A DNA stretch of 64,000 nt, taken from positions 95,047 through 159,046 of the forward strand of contig JAHEZJ010000001.1 of NCBI GenBank assembly GCA_023251135.1, given 5' to 3'. This document shows positions 18,909 through 28,339 of this stretch, one piece after another (the stretch's first letter is position 1; every line of letters starts with the position of its first letter). The notes beneath the pieces are model-generated. The model searched no databases and was not told where the DNA came from. It worked only from the letters and a program-made list of their open reading frames with translations. Source of the stretch: Flavobacterium sp. Its GTDB lineage: Bacteria > Bacteroidota > Bacteroidia > Flavobacteriales > Flavobacteriaceae. Position numbers and translations under genes: made by a program.

Positions 18909-19616
18909 ATGTTTACATTCAAACAATTTTCAGTTCAACAAGACAAAACCGCTATGAAAGTGGGTACTGATGGTGTTTTACTGGGCTCCTGGACACCTAT
19001 AAGCCATAATCCATTTAGCGTTTTAGACATTGGAGCCGGAACCGGAATTATTGCTTTGATGCTGGCGCAACGCACTCCTGCGGAGCAGATTGACGCAATT
19101 GAAATTGATGAAGATGCTTACGAACAAGCTGTTGATAATTTTGAAAACTCTCCGCGGGGAGACCGCTTATTTTGTTTCCATGCCGGATTAGATGAATTTA
19201 TCGAAGAACCGGAAGACGAATACGATTTGATTGTTTCAAATCCTCCCTTTTACTCCGAGAATTACAAAACCGAAAACGAACAGCGCGATCTGGCACGTTT
19301 TCAGGATGCAATGCCTTTTGAAGAATTAATCGAAGCTGCTGATTTATTGCTTTCAGAAAACGGAATTTTCGCCGTAATTCTTCCTTATAAAGAAGAAGAA
19401 AAATTTGTTGCTCTGGCCAAAGAATCAGAATTATACCCGATCAAAATTACACGCGTAAAAGGCACTCCAACTTCAGAGATTAAAAGAAGTTTGATTGCTT
19501 TTAGCCGAAATGAAGTCCCGGAAACAGAGACAGATGAATTAACGATCGAAATCGAAAGACATGTCTATACCCCCGAATACATTGAACTAACTAAAGATTT
19601 TTACCTGAAATTTTAG
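18909..19616 (+). CDS. tRNA1(Val) adenine-37 N6-methyltransferase-like protein
   Basis: This 235-residue SAM-dependent methyltransferase has motif I (VLDIGAGTGIIALMLAQR, about residues 38-55), an acidic ribose-binding strand (IDAIEIDEDA) and the catalytic NPPF motif (SNPPFYSE, about 116-123) of N6-adenine methyltransferases. Start, length and GTDGVLLGSW fit the TrmN6/YfiC family. The start at 18909 (MFTFKQFSVQQ) is used because fourteen upstream in-frame codons fall in repeat sequence. Its stop overlaps the end of the convergent HlyD gene by four bases. Confidence 0.88.
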   Translation: MFTFKQFSVQQDKTAMKVGTDGVLLGSWTPISHNPFSVLDIGAGTGIIALMLAQRTPAEQIDAIEIDEDAYEQAVDNFENSPRGDRLFCFHAGLDEFIEEPEDEYDLIVSNPPFYSENYKTENEQRDLARFQDAMPFEELIEAADLLLSENGIFAVILPYKEEEKFVALAKESELYPIKITRVKGTPTSEIKRSLIAFSRNEVPETETDELTIEIERHVYTPEYIELTKDFYLKF

Positions 19617-20905
19617 ACCTGCTCAAACATACTTTTAAACTGATACAGAATCCTCTCGATTAGGCGTAAATCTTCGGTTACAATTTCAGCGCTTCCTTTC
19701 ATTTCCTGCTGAAAAACAATTTGTTTTTTATATGACGTTTCCAGTCCGTTTGGAAGGGCTACATCTAGTAATAAATTTCCATCTTTATCAGGAACCAGAG
19801 AGATGTTTCGGATCTTTCCTTTTAGCACTCCAAACTCACGGTCGGGAAAATTCGCCAATCTAATGTTGACCATCTGCCCTACTTTTATTTTTCCTGAATT
19901 TAATGCCGGTGCCTTTACCTTACCTACAAAACCATTTTTAGTATCCGGAATAATCGAAAAAACATTATCACCAACACTAATGGTTTGATTCTCTGTCCAA
20001 ACCTGTAGAAAAGTAACGACTCCGCTTACAGATGATTTTAAAGCATAGGCCAGCTCCCAGTCTTTTATAACTTTTTTAAGCTGATAAAAAGACTGCGCCA
20101 TATTTCTTCCCAAAGTAACTTCTTCCTTAGTACCACTGATTTGCGAGTTCTGACTCAATTTGGAATTGGTAATTAAAGCCGACTTTAACTGAGAAATAGA
20201 AGACAAAAGGCCTCTATAATTCTTTTGCGCCTGAAGATATCCCAGTTTTTTCACTTCCATCTCCTGCGCAGAGATGATTCCTTTATTGAATAAGGTTTCG
20301 AATCTTGCAATTTCATTTTTCTGAAGCTGTAATTCGCTTTCGTTAATTACTTTTTGCTGCTGCAAAATTTCCAACCTGTCTTTGATCTGAACTTTCTCCG
20401 AAATCTGCGCCCGATTTTCGACTTCAAAAGGCTGTAAATTTTTATTTAATTGTTCTGCCTGATAGTCTTTCTGAAAAACAGCAAAAGCACTTTCAATCTC
20501 GCCCAACTGGGTGTTTTTCAACAATTCAAAAGGAAAAGCTTTTTTGGGATCGTTAATATTGTATTCTGCAATAATTTTCTCCAGCAAAAAAACATCTTTA
20601 TAATTGGCTGTGTTTTCAATGATGGCAAGGGTACTGTTTTTGGAAACAATCGATTTGTCTTTGACCAGAATTGCTTCAATACGGCCCGAAGATTTGGAAA
20701 CTATTTTCTCTGGAGGAATATTGGTTGTAATTACGATCTGAGTCGTAACAACATCCGGATATTTAATAAACCAGGACACGAAAAAAAGCATAGAAATGAT
20801 CACAAATATAAGTACCGTACCCCAACGAATCATCCAATGCGGTACTTTGGTGAGAATGTCCTGAACTTCCTCACTTCTTAGTTCAAATGTAGTATCTTTT
20901 GTCAT
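19613..20905 (-). CDS. HlyD family secretion adaptor (membrane fusion protein)
   Basis: This 430-residue adaptor bridges an inner-membrane ABC exporter to the outer membrane. It has one transmembrane helix (about residues 28-50), a biotinyl-lipoyl-like half (IVSKSSGRIEAILVKDKSIV), a long coiled-coil hairpin (about 115-265) and a second lipoyl and beta-barrel part. It starts three bases after the stop of the C39 ABC transporter, so the two form one export unit, presumably for the double-glycine peptides of this locus. Confidence 0.92.
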   Translation of the reverse strand: MTKDTTFELRSEEVQDILTKVPHWMIRWGTVLIFVIISMLFFVSWFIKYPDVVTTQIVITTNIPPEKIVSKSSGRIEAILVKDKSIVSKNSTLAIIENTANYKDVFLLEKIIAEYNINDPKKAFPFELLKNTQLGEIESAFAVFQKDYQAEQLNKNLQPFEVENRAQISEKVQIKDRLEILQQQKVINESELQLQKNEIARFETLFNKGIISAQEMEVKKLGYLQAQKNYRGLLSSISQLKSALITNSKLSQNSQISGTKEEVTLGRNMAQSFYQLKKVIKDWELAYALKSSVSGVVTFLQVWTENQTISVGDNVFSIIPDTKNGFVGKVKAPALNSGKIKVGQMVNIRLANFPDREFGVLKGKIRNISLVPDKDGNLLLDVALPNGLETSYKKQIVFQQEMKGSAEIVTEDLRLIERILYQFKSMFEQV

Positions 20906-20908
20906 GAT

Positions 20909-23101
20909 TTAATTTCCTAATTGCAATTGATTCTTAACCAGTTCGAAATAATTTCCTTTTTGCTGTACCAAAACAGTATGGCTGCCAATTTCAATGATTT
21001 TTCCTTTGTCTAAAACCACAATTTGGTCGGCATTCATAACTGTACTTAAGCGATGTGCAATAACTACAACGGTTTTGTCCTTAAAGAAAACATCGAGTTT
21101 TTGCATTATTTCTTTTTCATTATTCGCATCCAATGCCGATGTAGCTTCGTCAAAAAACAATATTTCGGGATTTTTATAAACTGCTCTGGCAATTAACAAA
21201 CGTTGTTTCTGCCCTGTGCTCATTCCTAACCCTTCAGAACCTATTTTGGTATTGTATCCTAATGGCAAACCCGTAATATATTCTTTTATGTTGGCTACAT
21301 CAGCCGCATAAACCAAGCGCTCTTTGTCTACTTTATCAACACCAATTGCAATGTTATTGGCGATGGTGTCACTAAAAATAAAGCCTTCCTGCATCACAGC
21401 ACCAATATTGGACCGCCAGGCTTTTTGCGAGATATTTTTTAATTGCGCATTTCCAATGTTGATCTCGCCTTTTTCAGGTTCATAGAATTTCAACAGGAGT
21501 TTCATCAAAGTTGTTTTTCCGCTTCCGCTGACTCCTACTATTGCCGTTACTTTATTGGCGGGGATTTTCAGCGTTAAATCCTCCAAAACAGGAATATCAG
21601 AGCCTAAATACCGATAAGAAAGGTTATTGATATCGATATCCGAATCAAAAGGAACATCATTGGTTTGAAAAACTTCCTGTTGCGTTTCGTCTTCTTTTTC
21701 ATGGATTTCCGACAATCTGGCCAATGATATTTTGGCATCCTGCAGTTCTCTGACAAATTCGATCAGCTGAGTGATGGGACCGTTTAAACTTCCCACGATC
21801 GAACTGATTGCCAGCATCATCCCCAGTGTAATGGAACCATCGATTACCAGTTTTGCCGAAAGAAATATAATGAAAATGTTTTTTAATTCGTTGATTACAG
21901 AAGAACCAATCGTTTGTGTCTGCTCTAAAACTAAGCCTTTTATTGAAACTCTAAAAAGTCTTGCCTGTATGTACTCCCAACCCCAGCGTTTTTGTTTTTC
22001 GGCATTGTGAAGCTTTATTTCCTGCATTCCATTGATTAGCTCCATTACTTTGCTTTGCTCGCTGGAGACTTCAGCAAAACGCTTGTAATCCAGTACTTCT
22101 CTTCTTTTTAAGAATAAGGTAATCCATCCAAAATAAAGCAGACTGCCCGCAAAAAATACCAAAAAGATCTTGAGATTAAAGTAAGCCAGAACGCCTCCCA
22201 TAACAACCATATTGATGGTTGAGAATAAGACATTTAATGACGAGGTGGTTAGAATTTTTTCGATCCTGTGATGATCGTTAATTCGCTGCATGATATCGCC
22301 CGTCATTCGCACATCGAAAAACGAAATGGGCAGATTCATCAGTTTAATAAAGAAATCTGAGATTAGCGAAATATTGATTCGGGTAGAAAGGTGTAACAGA
22401 ATCCAGCTTCTGATCAACTCCAAACCTGTTCTTCCCGCAAAAAGGAACAATTGAGCAAAAAGGATCAGATAGATAAAATGAATGTTCTGATTCTGAATCC
22501 CAACATCAACAATACTTTGGGTTAGAAACGGAAAGATCAGCTGTAGTAAAGTACTTGCCAGCAGCCCTATACTTAGCTGTATTAAAAAGGACTTGTACCG
22601 AAGCACATATTGCGACAACAATCCAAAACCAAGTCCGCGATTGTCCTCTTTATCAAAATCAGACTGGAAAAATTTAGGTGTGGCTTCAATCAACAATGCT
22701 ATTCCTTCCTGAGTAGATTCATCGGCATTATTCCCGATCCAAAATTTAATAAAATCTTCTTTATTGTATTCAATCAGGCCAAAAGCCGGATCGGAAATAT
22801 AGTAGCTGTTTTTTTTAATTTTGTAGAGTACTACATAATGATTTTTGTTCCAATGCAGAATACAAGGCAATGGCGCCTCTTCTAATCTTTCCAGATTTAA
22901 TTTTACTCCTAAAGTTCTAAAACCAATTTTCTCAGCTGCATCACTCAAAAAAAGCAGATTACTTCCTTCACGAGTTGTTTCGCTGAAATCTCTCAACTCC
23001 TGTATATTGATTGTTTTACCGTAATGCTTTGCTATTATTTTTAAACATGTTGGCCCGCAATCTTTATAATCGACCTGCCTATAATTGGTGAATTTTTTCA
23101 A
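20909..23101 (-). CDS. Peptidase-containing ABC exporter (C39 peptidase, PCAT)
   Basis: This 730-residue protein cleaves double-glycine leaders and exports the released peptide. The N-terminal C39 peptidase has Cys15 (DCGPTC), His88 (NKNHYVVL) and Asp104 (SDPAFG), all intact. Six transmembrane segments lie between about 170 and 450. The nucleotide-binding domain has Walker A GVSGSGKTT, signature MSTGQKQR and Walker B ILFFDEATSALD. It is the only such exporter in view and probably serves the lanthipeptide, the Cys-rich peptide and the six-peptide array. Confidence 0.95.
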   Translation of the reverse strand: MKKFTNYRQVDYKDCGPTCLKIIAKHYGKTINIQELRDFSETTREGSNLLFLSDAAEKIGFRTLGVKLNLERLEEAPLPCILHWNKNHYVVLYKIKKNSYYISDPAFGLIEYNKEDFIKFWIGNNADESTQEGIALLIEATPKFFQSDFDKEDNRGLGFGLLSQYVLRYKSFLIQLSIGLLASTLLQLIFPFLTQSIVDVGIQNQNIHFIYLILFAQLFLFAGRTGLELIRSWILLHLSTRINISLISDFFIKLMNLPISFFDVRMTGDIMQRINDHHRIEKILTTSSLNVLFSTINMVVMGGVLAYFNLKIFLVFFAGSLLYFGWITLFLKRREVLDYKRFAEVSSEQSKVMELINGMQEIKLHNAEKQKRWGWEYIQARLFRVSIKGLVLEQTQTIGSSVINELKNIFIIFLSAKLVIDGSITLGMMLAISSIVGSLNGPITQLIEFVRELQDAKISLARLSEIHEKEDETQQEVFQTNDVPFDSDIDINNLSYRYLGSDIPVLEDLTLKIPANKVTAIVGVSGSGKTTLMKLLLKFYEPEKGEINIGNAQLKNISQKAWRSNIGAVMQEGFIFSDTIANNIAIGVDKVDKERLVYAADVANIKEYITGLPLGYNTKIGSEGLGMSTGQKQRLLIARAVYKNPEILFFDEATSALDANNEKEIMQKLDVFFKDKTVVVIAHRLSTVMNADQIVVLDKGKIIEIGSHTVLVQQKGNYFELVKNQLQLGN

Positions 23102-23117
23102 TTTAATTTAGAGTTAA

Positions 23118-23249
23118 TCATTTATATGCAAATAGCCCTGCCATTCTTCCTCTTACAAAAATATAATATTTACCCGCCAAAAATTCGTAATTAATTGTTT
23201 TTCCTTTTGATTTATAGTTAAAAAAACCTGAATCCAGTTCATCACCCTC
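23118..23249 (-). pseudogene. Possible gene remnant upstream of the exporter
   Basis: One minus-strand frame reads about 43 protein-like residues (DELDSGFFNYKSKGKT, INYEFLAGKYYIFVRGR) before a stop at 23118-23120. The frame is closed upstream by TAA and lacks a start codon. It may be the tail of a decayed gene or chance. The remainder of 23102-23370 shows nothing else convincing. Confidence 0.22.
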
Positions 23250-23370
23250 TTACTTACAGTAAAAGACACTTACTTCTTATTTTTCTTTCTGTAAACCCTT
23301 AAAATAATACCTTTTTAGAGTGATTACATTTACGATACATGATTTCCTGGTTCTACTCTCCAATTTTACT

Positions 23371-24552
23371 TTAATCGTTCTCTATATTGCTTAAATCTAA
23401 TAAAAAAACCATCTTTTTCGTTTTATTTACAACTTTAATTTTCTCCTTTAACAATATATTTAATTGGCTATTATTCATCTTCAATTTTAGATGTAGAAAT
23501 TCCACCAGATCAGCATCCTCTTTACCGCAATTCAGAGCATCTTTAAGAAGGTTAATCCCTCCTTTCTTCAAAACTGCATCAGCAATTAATGCTCCCACAT
23601 AATAGTACAGATCAGTCCCTTCAGTTTGAGGAAGTTTTTCAAAATTTAGCAGATCAATATTTGGGTTCTTCTCTAAATACGCCTGAACTTTTGCTAAACC
23701 AACTAAAAAAGGTTTTCCCAAATGGCTCTTTTCATCTGTTGTATAAATACTTAAACCTGACAACAGCATAGAACTCGCATTAGGATATTTGCTGTTTATA
23801 GCGTGAATTAACTCATGTGAATGAAATTCACCAGCCTTTACTGTTGAGTATATAATATTGTTGGAGTCATCATAAAACGCACAAAAATTAGGTGAGCGCC
23901 CCATAGATATAATATAATCATACCCTTTCATTCTTTGTACTTCATCACAATCATTTGCGATGTAATATGTTACTGAGCCTATATCCAAATCAAATGTCTT
24001 AATCAACTTTTCCAGAAAATTATTTGCTTTTACTGCATTTCCCTCATCCAATACATATCCCTCATGATAAAAATATTTTATAACACCTATCGTTTTTGTT
24101 TTCCACCCTAAAGTATAATAGGGCATGTAATTGTATAATTTAAAGGAATCTTTCTCTTTTTTAGCAAAAACATTCGTTATCGCAAGTGGATTGAATGATC
24201 CGTCTTCATTGATCCAATAGTACATAGATCGAATAAGAAAATCCTCGCCGCTTTCTTTTATATATAAAACAATATTCTTAGGCTCTAATGCATACAAGGA
24301 AGGATTTAAAAAACCTTCAGATTTTAACAAATCATAACTTTTGAATTTCTTTTTTTCGGACGCATTCCAATAGGGGTTGTCATAAAGCGTATCAGGATTC
24401 GAAGACAAGTAATTCTTCCACAATTCATATATTTCGATATTATTTTTATTGGTTAAATCGATTCCCCCTCCCAGTGATGTTTCTATTTTCTGTGAAAAAA
24501 TCTGAAAACAACTTAATAACAGAAATAAACAATTATTTTTTATGTAGTTCAT
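23371..24552 (-). CDS. Secreted protein with a HELIH (HExxH) motif
   Basis: This 393-residue protein has a signal peptide (MNYIKNNCLFLLLSCFQIFS) and a zinc-peptidase-like motif, H246-E-L-I-H250, in GEFHSHELIHAI. Many gluzincins carry their third ligand in a downstream EGLA-type segment; here that place reads LLSGLSIY (263-270), with Ser where Glu is expected. Activity is therefore uncertain. Its start overlaps the end of lanM by 20 bases, so the two are translationally coupled. It may process or sense the lanthipeptide outside the cytoplasm, or confer immunity. I do not recognise a named family. Confidence 0.6.
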   Translation of the reverse strand: MNYIKNNCLFLLLSCFQIFSQKIETSLGGGIDLTNKNNIEIYELWKNYLSSNPDTLYDNPYWNASEKKKFKSYDLLKSEGFLNPSLYALEPKNIVLYIKESGEDFLIRSMYYWINEDGSFNPLAITNVFAKKEKDSFKLYNYMPYYTLGWKTKTIGVIKYFYHEGYVLDEGNAVKANNFLEKLIKTFDLDIGSVTYYIANDCDEVQRMKGYDYIISMGRSPNFCAFYDDSNNIIYSTVKAGEFHSHELIHAINSKYPNASSMLLSGLSIYTTDEKSHLGKPFLVGLAKVQAYLEKNPNIDLLNFEKLPQTEGTDLYYYVGALIADAVLKKGGINLLKDALNCGKEDADLVEFLHLKLKMNNSQLNILLKEKIKVVNKTKKMVFLLDLSNIEND

Positions 24553-27517
24553 AATTTAAAGAATTTGGTGTTTCTAAACATAATATACTTGGACACTTCT
24601 CCCAATCATAAAACCTGAGCATCTGATATCCAAATCCACTATACCCCATAAATAAACCTAATAAATCCATTTGCCCCCCATCTCCACATTCAAATCTGCC
24701 TTTCTCTGTAAACTTATCGCATAACTTTTCCAAATAGCCCCAAACGTAATGATCAGAGCCTTCATTATCCAATGCCTTTAGAATTTCTAGGTTACCAAAA
24801 TCACCGTGACAAACACATTGGTTCCCTAATAATCCATTTTTAAAAATATTATTTTTTGCAATCAAAATTTCATTTTCTAAGAAATCATCAGAATAAAATT
24901 GCCTAGTTAAAATTCGTCCTAGTCCGATACCTCCAGAACCATGACACCATGAACAGGAATCAAAAATTTCTCCCAGATCCCTTCGATCTAGCCATCCACC
25001 AACTTCTTCATCATAAAAATTTCGATCAAAATCTAATGCTAACTTACCCAATCTCTTTAATTCTTCATTTTTGGTCAATACTGAAGCTTTAAATAATACA
25101 TATGAAATCCCGGCAGTTCCGTGAGAAAACCCTCCCAACTTATTCTCCTCAGAATTCTCTAAATTATTAAATTTCCAAGCTGCATAATCTGAACTTATGA
25201 TAGCTTCTTTTTTTATTATTTCTAATGAAAACAATATTATGTGGTCTATCTTCTGATCTATTTCCTTACAAATAGATTCCTTTTTCATATTCAGTAAAAA
25301 ATCAACAATCCCAGCAAAACCGAGCAGATAATCACTGTTTTTTAATTTGGGAATAATTACCATTATTTGATCTAATACCAAATTTATCGTTTCCCAATCC
25401 ACGTATTCACTACCCAGAACATCGTTGAAATGGGTCTGCAAATACACAAAACTCATCGGAAAAGAGTAAGGGGAAATAGGTAAATTTCGCAGGAACTCTT
25501 CAGACAAATTCGAATAATAACCACTTTGAATCATAGAAACAGCTGTTTCATTAAGCTGATTAAATATTTTAAGTGCATTATCTCTGTAAGTTATGTCTTT
25601 GGTGTATTTGTAAAGATAAAGATAAAACAGAGCAACGCCTGATTGCCCATCATACAAATCATAATTAAGTAGCGATATGTGGTATTTTCCGTCTACTGGA
25701 TCTCTAACTTTTGAGATCCAATTAATTTTGCTGTTTACCTCATAAAAACTATCATTTAAGGCTTCGCCGATTTTAATAGCCGAATTAATCAATTTAGATC
25801 TAACTATTTCTATTTTATCTGCTTTATCATTTTTTATGGAATAATGACCATATATAGATTTAATGAACTTTTCTTCTTTTAATCGAACATCTTTAAGTTC
25901 TAACACAAACTTGCAGGATTTTCTAATTATTTCTGTTTGAAATTTCAAATCAATATCTGATAAATTTTCTAATTTTTCAATAACCGCTATTAACGGATCA
26001 AACTTCCATTCATCACATACAACTGTGTCATTCCCGTCATGAAGATCGCCGCCCGCTTTAAACCAAAAGTAAGGGATGTCAAGTTGAAAAATTTGCTTTT
26101 TTATAGATTCAATTAAAACTTTTTCTTCAATTACATAATTATCTGTTTTACTAAGATCAACTAAACTCTCAATAAAATAATCAATTTCAGAAGCATCTTT
26201 TAAATATTCTGGTAAATTAATTTCTCTATACAACATAGAATAAAGTGATGTTGGATGAAGTATAGCCCTAAACTTAAAATCCTGAAAAATGCACTTTTCT
26301 AAAAAGAACAATTTAATATTTTCTTTTTGAGTCTTTGATAAATTATAAATATCGCGAAAACCATCAATAACCCTTTTTAAACTATCTTCAGTCAATTCAA
26401 CCACCCTATTGTTTACTTTGGGTAGATGTTTATCTTCTTCTTTTGAAAAAAGTTCTGCAGAATCTACGTAATTAAAATCCGCTCCATTCCTTTTCCATAT
26501 TTTAGACCCAATCAACTGACTATTAAGTTCAAAAAAAGTTGATGACAAAATATTTTTTTCAAAATTATTGCCTATCATCCAATCAGGTAACATACCAACT
26601 TTAATAACACTTTCCTGAAAAATGTACTTAAGACTTTCTTTAAGTAATAATTTAGGTTTACTAATCAAACATTCTAAATCGAAATAGCCACAACGATTTT
26701 CAGATATTATTAAATTATCCGGGATAATGTCTTCAGATCCCAACAAATGAAAAAGAAACAATAATTTCCCTTGATTATAATAAAACTCATTAATTTGATC
26801 ATTATTTTCAAAACAATTTGTGGGTTGAAGTTCATTTACCCAACAGTAATCCTCTCGCGAGATTGATTTTGGGATTATAAAATTCAAGTTTGGATCTAAA
26901 GTTTTATAGTAGCTCAATATTTTATTAAAAAACAACTCATTATCAAAACTTCTAGGTTTAAAAAAAAGAGAATTACTTTTCAAAAAATCAATTCTTAAAA
27001 CATATTTATTTCCTTGGTGAAAATCTCCAAGAAATAATTTAATGTCTGTTATTTTATCCACGTTGTCAAATTCGGAACCAAATGTTAAAAAATCTTTCTT
27101 CAACCTGGAAATAAAGAAATCAAAATAACAAACAAAATTATTGATGAAATTTTCAATTCTATTTTGAATTAATGGATATTTTTCAAAAAAATATTCCAGC
27201 CAATCTTTTGTAGAAGTTAAAATGATAAAATTTTTAAATTGTTCTTTTTGATTTTTACCACTAAGAACATTACTTAATTTGGCTATTTCATACTCGTGTA
27301 CTAATAAAAAAGACAAAAAATTATCCTTAAAAAATAGAACCGTTTGATTTAAAACTTCACACTTAAAATAATCTACGTTTTCCAAATGTACATCAACTTC
27401 CATCACCTGTTTTGAAAGAACATCGTATAAATATTCATTAACTTGGTAAATTGCGTAAAAGTAATCTCCTTTAATCGATTTACTTTCGACTGATTTATCT
27501 AAATCAAATTTAAACAC
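24533..27517 (-). CDS. lanM: Type 2 lanthipeptide synthetase (LanM)
   Basis: This 994-residue bifunctional enzyme dehydrates Ser/Thr and adds Cys to form (methyl)lanthionine rings. The N-terminal DUF4135 dehydratase shows GDFHQGN (164-170), FFKPRS (185-190) and a DNLI...FDLECL segment (267-283). The usual His in the D-x-H-x-E-N-type site is replaced (DIIPDN, 263-268). The LanC-like cyclase has GGFSHGTAGISY, SWCHGSGG (Cys858) and CVCHGDFG (Cys903, His904), the zinc ligands. It is strongly AT-rich. The precursor gene lies 100 bases upstream. Confidence 0.93.
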   Translation of the reverse strand: MFKFDLDKSVESKSIKGDYFYAIYQVNEYLYDVLSKQVMEVDVHLENVDYFKCEVLNQTVLFFKDNFLSFLLVHEYEIAKLSNVLSGKNQKEQFKNFIILTSTKDWLEYFFEKYPLIQNRIENFINNFVCYFDFFISRLKKDFLTFGSEFDNVDKITDIKLFLGDFHQGNKYVLRIDFLKSNSLFFKPRSFDNELFFNKILSYYKTLDPNLNFIIPKSISREDYCWVNELQPTNCFENNDQINEFYYNQGKLLFLFHLLGSEDIIPDNLIISENRCGYFDLECLISKPKLLLKESLKYIFQESVIKVGMLPDWMIGNNFEKNILSSTFFELNSQLIGSKIWKRNGADFNYVDSAELFSKEEDKHLPKVNNRVVELTEDSLKRVIDGFRDIYNLSKTQKENIKLFFLEKCIFQDFKFRAILHPTSLYSMLYREINLPEYLKDASEIDYFIESLVDLSKTDNYVIEEKVLIESIKKQIFQLDIPYFWFKAGGDLHDGNDTVVCDEWKFDPLIAVIEKLENLSDIDLKFQTEIIRKSCKFVLELKDVRLKEEKFIKSIYGHYSIKNDKADKIEIVRSKLINSAIKIGEALNDSFYEVNSKINWISKVRDPVDGKYHISLLNYDLYDGQSGVALFYLYLYKYTKDITYRDNALKIFNQLNETAVSMIQSGYYSNLSEEFLRNLPISPYSFPMSFVYLQTHFNDVLGSEYVDWETINLVLDQIMVIIPKLKNSDYLLGFAGIVDFLLNMKKESICKEIDQKIDHIILFSLEIIKKEAIISSDYAAWKFNNLENSEENKLGGFSHGTAGISYVLFKASVLTKNEELKRLGKLALDFDRNFYDEEVGGWLDRRDLGEIFDSCSWCHGSGGIGLGRILTRQFYSDDFLENEILIAKNNIFKNGLLGNQCVCHGDFGNLEILKALDNEGSDHYVWGYLEKLCDKFTEKGRFECGDGGQMDLLGLFMGYSGFGYQMLRFYDWEKCPSILCLETPNSLNYELHKK

Positions 27518-27548
27518 GCTAGTATTGTTTATCGTTATTACATCTATT

Positions 27549-27583
27549 TAAAAAAACAAGAGATATCACTTAAATATCTCTTG
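27549..27583 (-). terminator. Hairpin between the lanthipeptide precursor and lanM
   Basis: CAAGAGATAT (27557-27566) pairs with ATATCTCTTG (27574-27583); reading on the minus strand, a run of T follows. It probably ends or attenuates the precursor transcript, giving more precursor than enzyme. Confidence 0.7.
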
Positions 27584-27617
27584 CACTAATCTTAAGAAGC
27601 TATATCCAAGACTTTCA

Positions 27618-27797
27618 TTAAGCCTCGTGTATCTTTGGCTTCTTTTTAGGGCATGTACATACCGCAGTCCCTTCACATTTTGAACTTGAACCTGTTGTGC
27701 ATGAGTTCCCTCCAAAAACTTTGGACAATTTAGCATTTGAAAGTTTTTCATACTTACTTTCAAAATCGGCTAGTTTTAATTTTTCTTTTAAACTCAT
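27618..27797 (-). CDS. lanA: Lanthipeptide precursor with double-glycine leader
   Basis: This 59-residue peptide was found by translating the frame directly upstream of lanM. The leader is charged and helical (MSLKEKLKLADFESKYEKLS, then NAKLSKVFGG), ending in a Gly-Gly site for C39 cleavage. The 29-residue core has four Cys, four Thr and four Ser (NSCTTGSSSKCEGTAVCTC) followed by a basic tail (PKKKPKIHEA), allowing up to four rings. A 65-codon frame overlapping it is not coding: it lacks the leader/core pattern. A hairpin follows the stop. Confidence 0.88.
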   Translation of the reverse strand: MSLKEKLKLADFESKYEKLSNAKLSKVFGGNSCTTGSSSKCEGTAVCTCPKKKPKIHEA

Positions 27798-28003
27798 AAT
27801 AATTTTTTTTTATTAAACATTGATTATTAGCATTGTAAATCTATAGCTTTACTTCCCAAAGATCACTATTTATATAATCGTCATGTTATTTTTTGTAGGA
27901 AATTTTTAAGATTTTTTTAGTATTATGTATTAATTAACACAACAAAACCTATATTTATATAAAAAACAACAATATATTAGTTTCATTGAAAAGGCTTATA
28001 AAG

Positions 28004-28330
28004 ATGAAGTATGAAAATTTAATAAAAGCCCGAAAAGAAAGAGGTTTAACTCAAAAAGAAATGGCAGATATGCTTGCTATGGAACAAACAACTTATTCTA
28101 AAAAAGAAAGAGGGATATCCCGAATAAGAGAGACCGAGTGGATTCGTTTTGCTAAAATCCTGGAAAAAGATGTCGACGACTTAAAAGTCAAAAAGACAGA
28201 ATTAGAAGATAATGCCAATTATGATCAGACCTTGTATTTAAAAATAATTAAAACAATTATCAAGTACAATACAAAGTTAGAAAAAGAAATCCTGCTTCTT
28301 AAAAAACAAAAAAAACAGAGAAGAAATTAA
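28004..28330 (+). CDS. XRE family helix-turn-helix regulator
   Basis: This 108-residue protein has an HTH_3 domain at residues 3-58 (LIKARKERGLTQKEMADMLA, then EQTTYSKKERG) and a C-terminal lysine-rich coiled coil (about 75-108). It is divergent from the lanthipeptide precursor, with about 200 bases between them, so it is a good candidate for its regulator. The start at 28004 is used, six codons inside the longest frame, because it begins at the domain; either is possible. Confidence 0.85.
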   Translation: MKYENLIKARKERGLTQKEMADMLAMEQTTYSKKERGISRIRETEWIRFAKILEKDVDDLKVKKTELEDNANYDQTLYLKIIKTIIKYNTKLEKEILLLKKQKKQRRN

Positions 28331-28339
28331 TCTTCTCTG
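28316..28339 (+). terminator. Hairpin at the end of the XRE gene
   Basis: CAGAGAAGA (28316-28324) pairs with TCTTCTCTG (28331-28339) across the stop codon. The downstream T tract is weak. Confidence 0.45.

Noticed and set aside
27566..27763. 65-codon minus-strand frame upstream of lanM as the lanthipeptide precursor
   Set aside because: It lacks a leader/core pattern, Cys clusters and a Gly-Gly site; the overlapping 59-codon frame at 27618-27797 has all of them.
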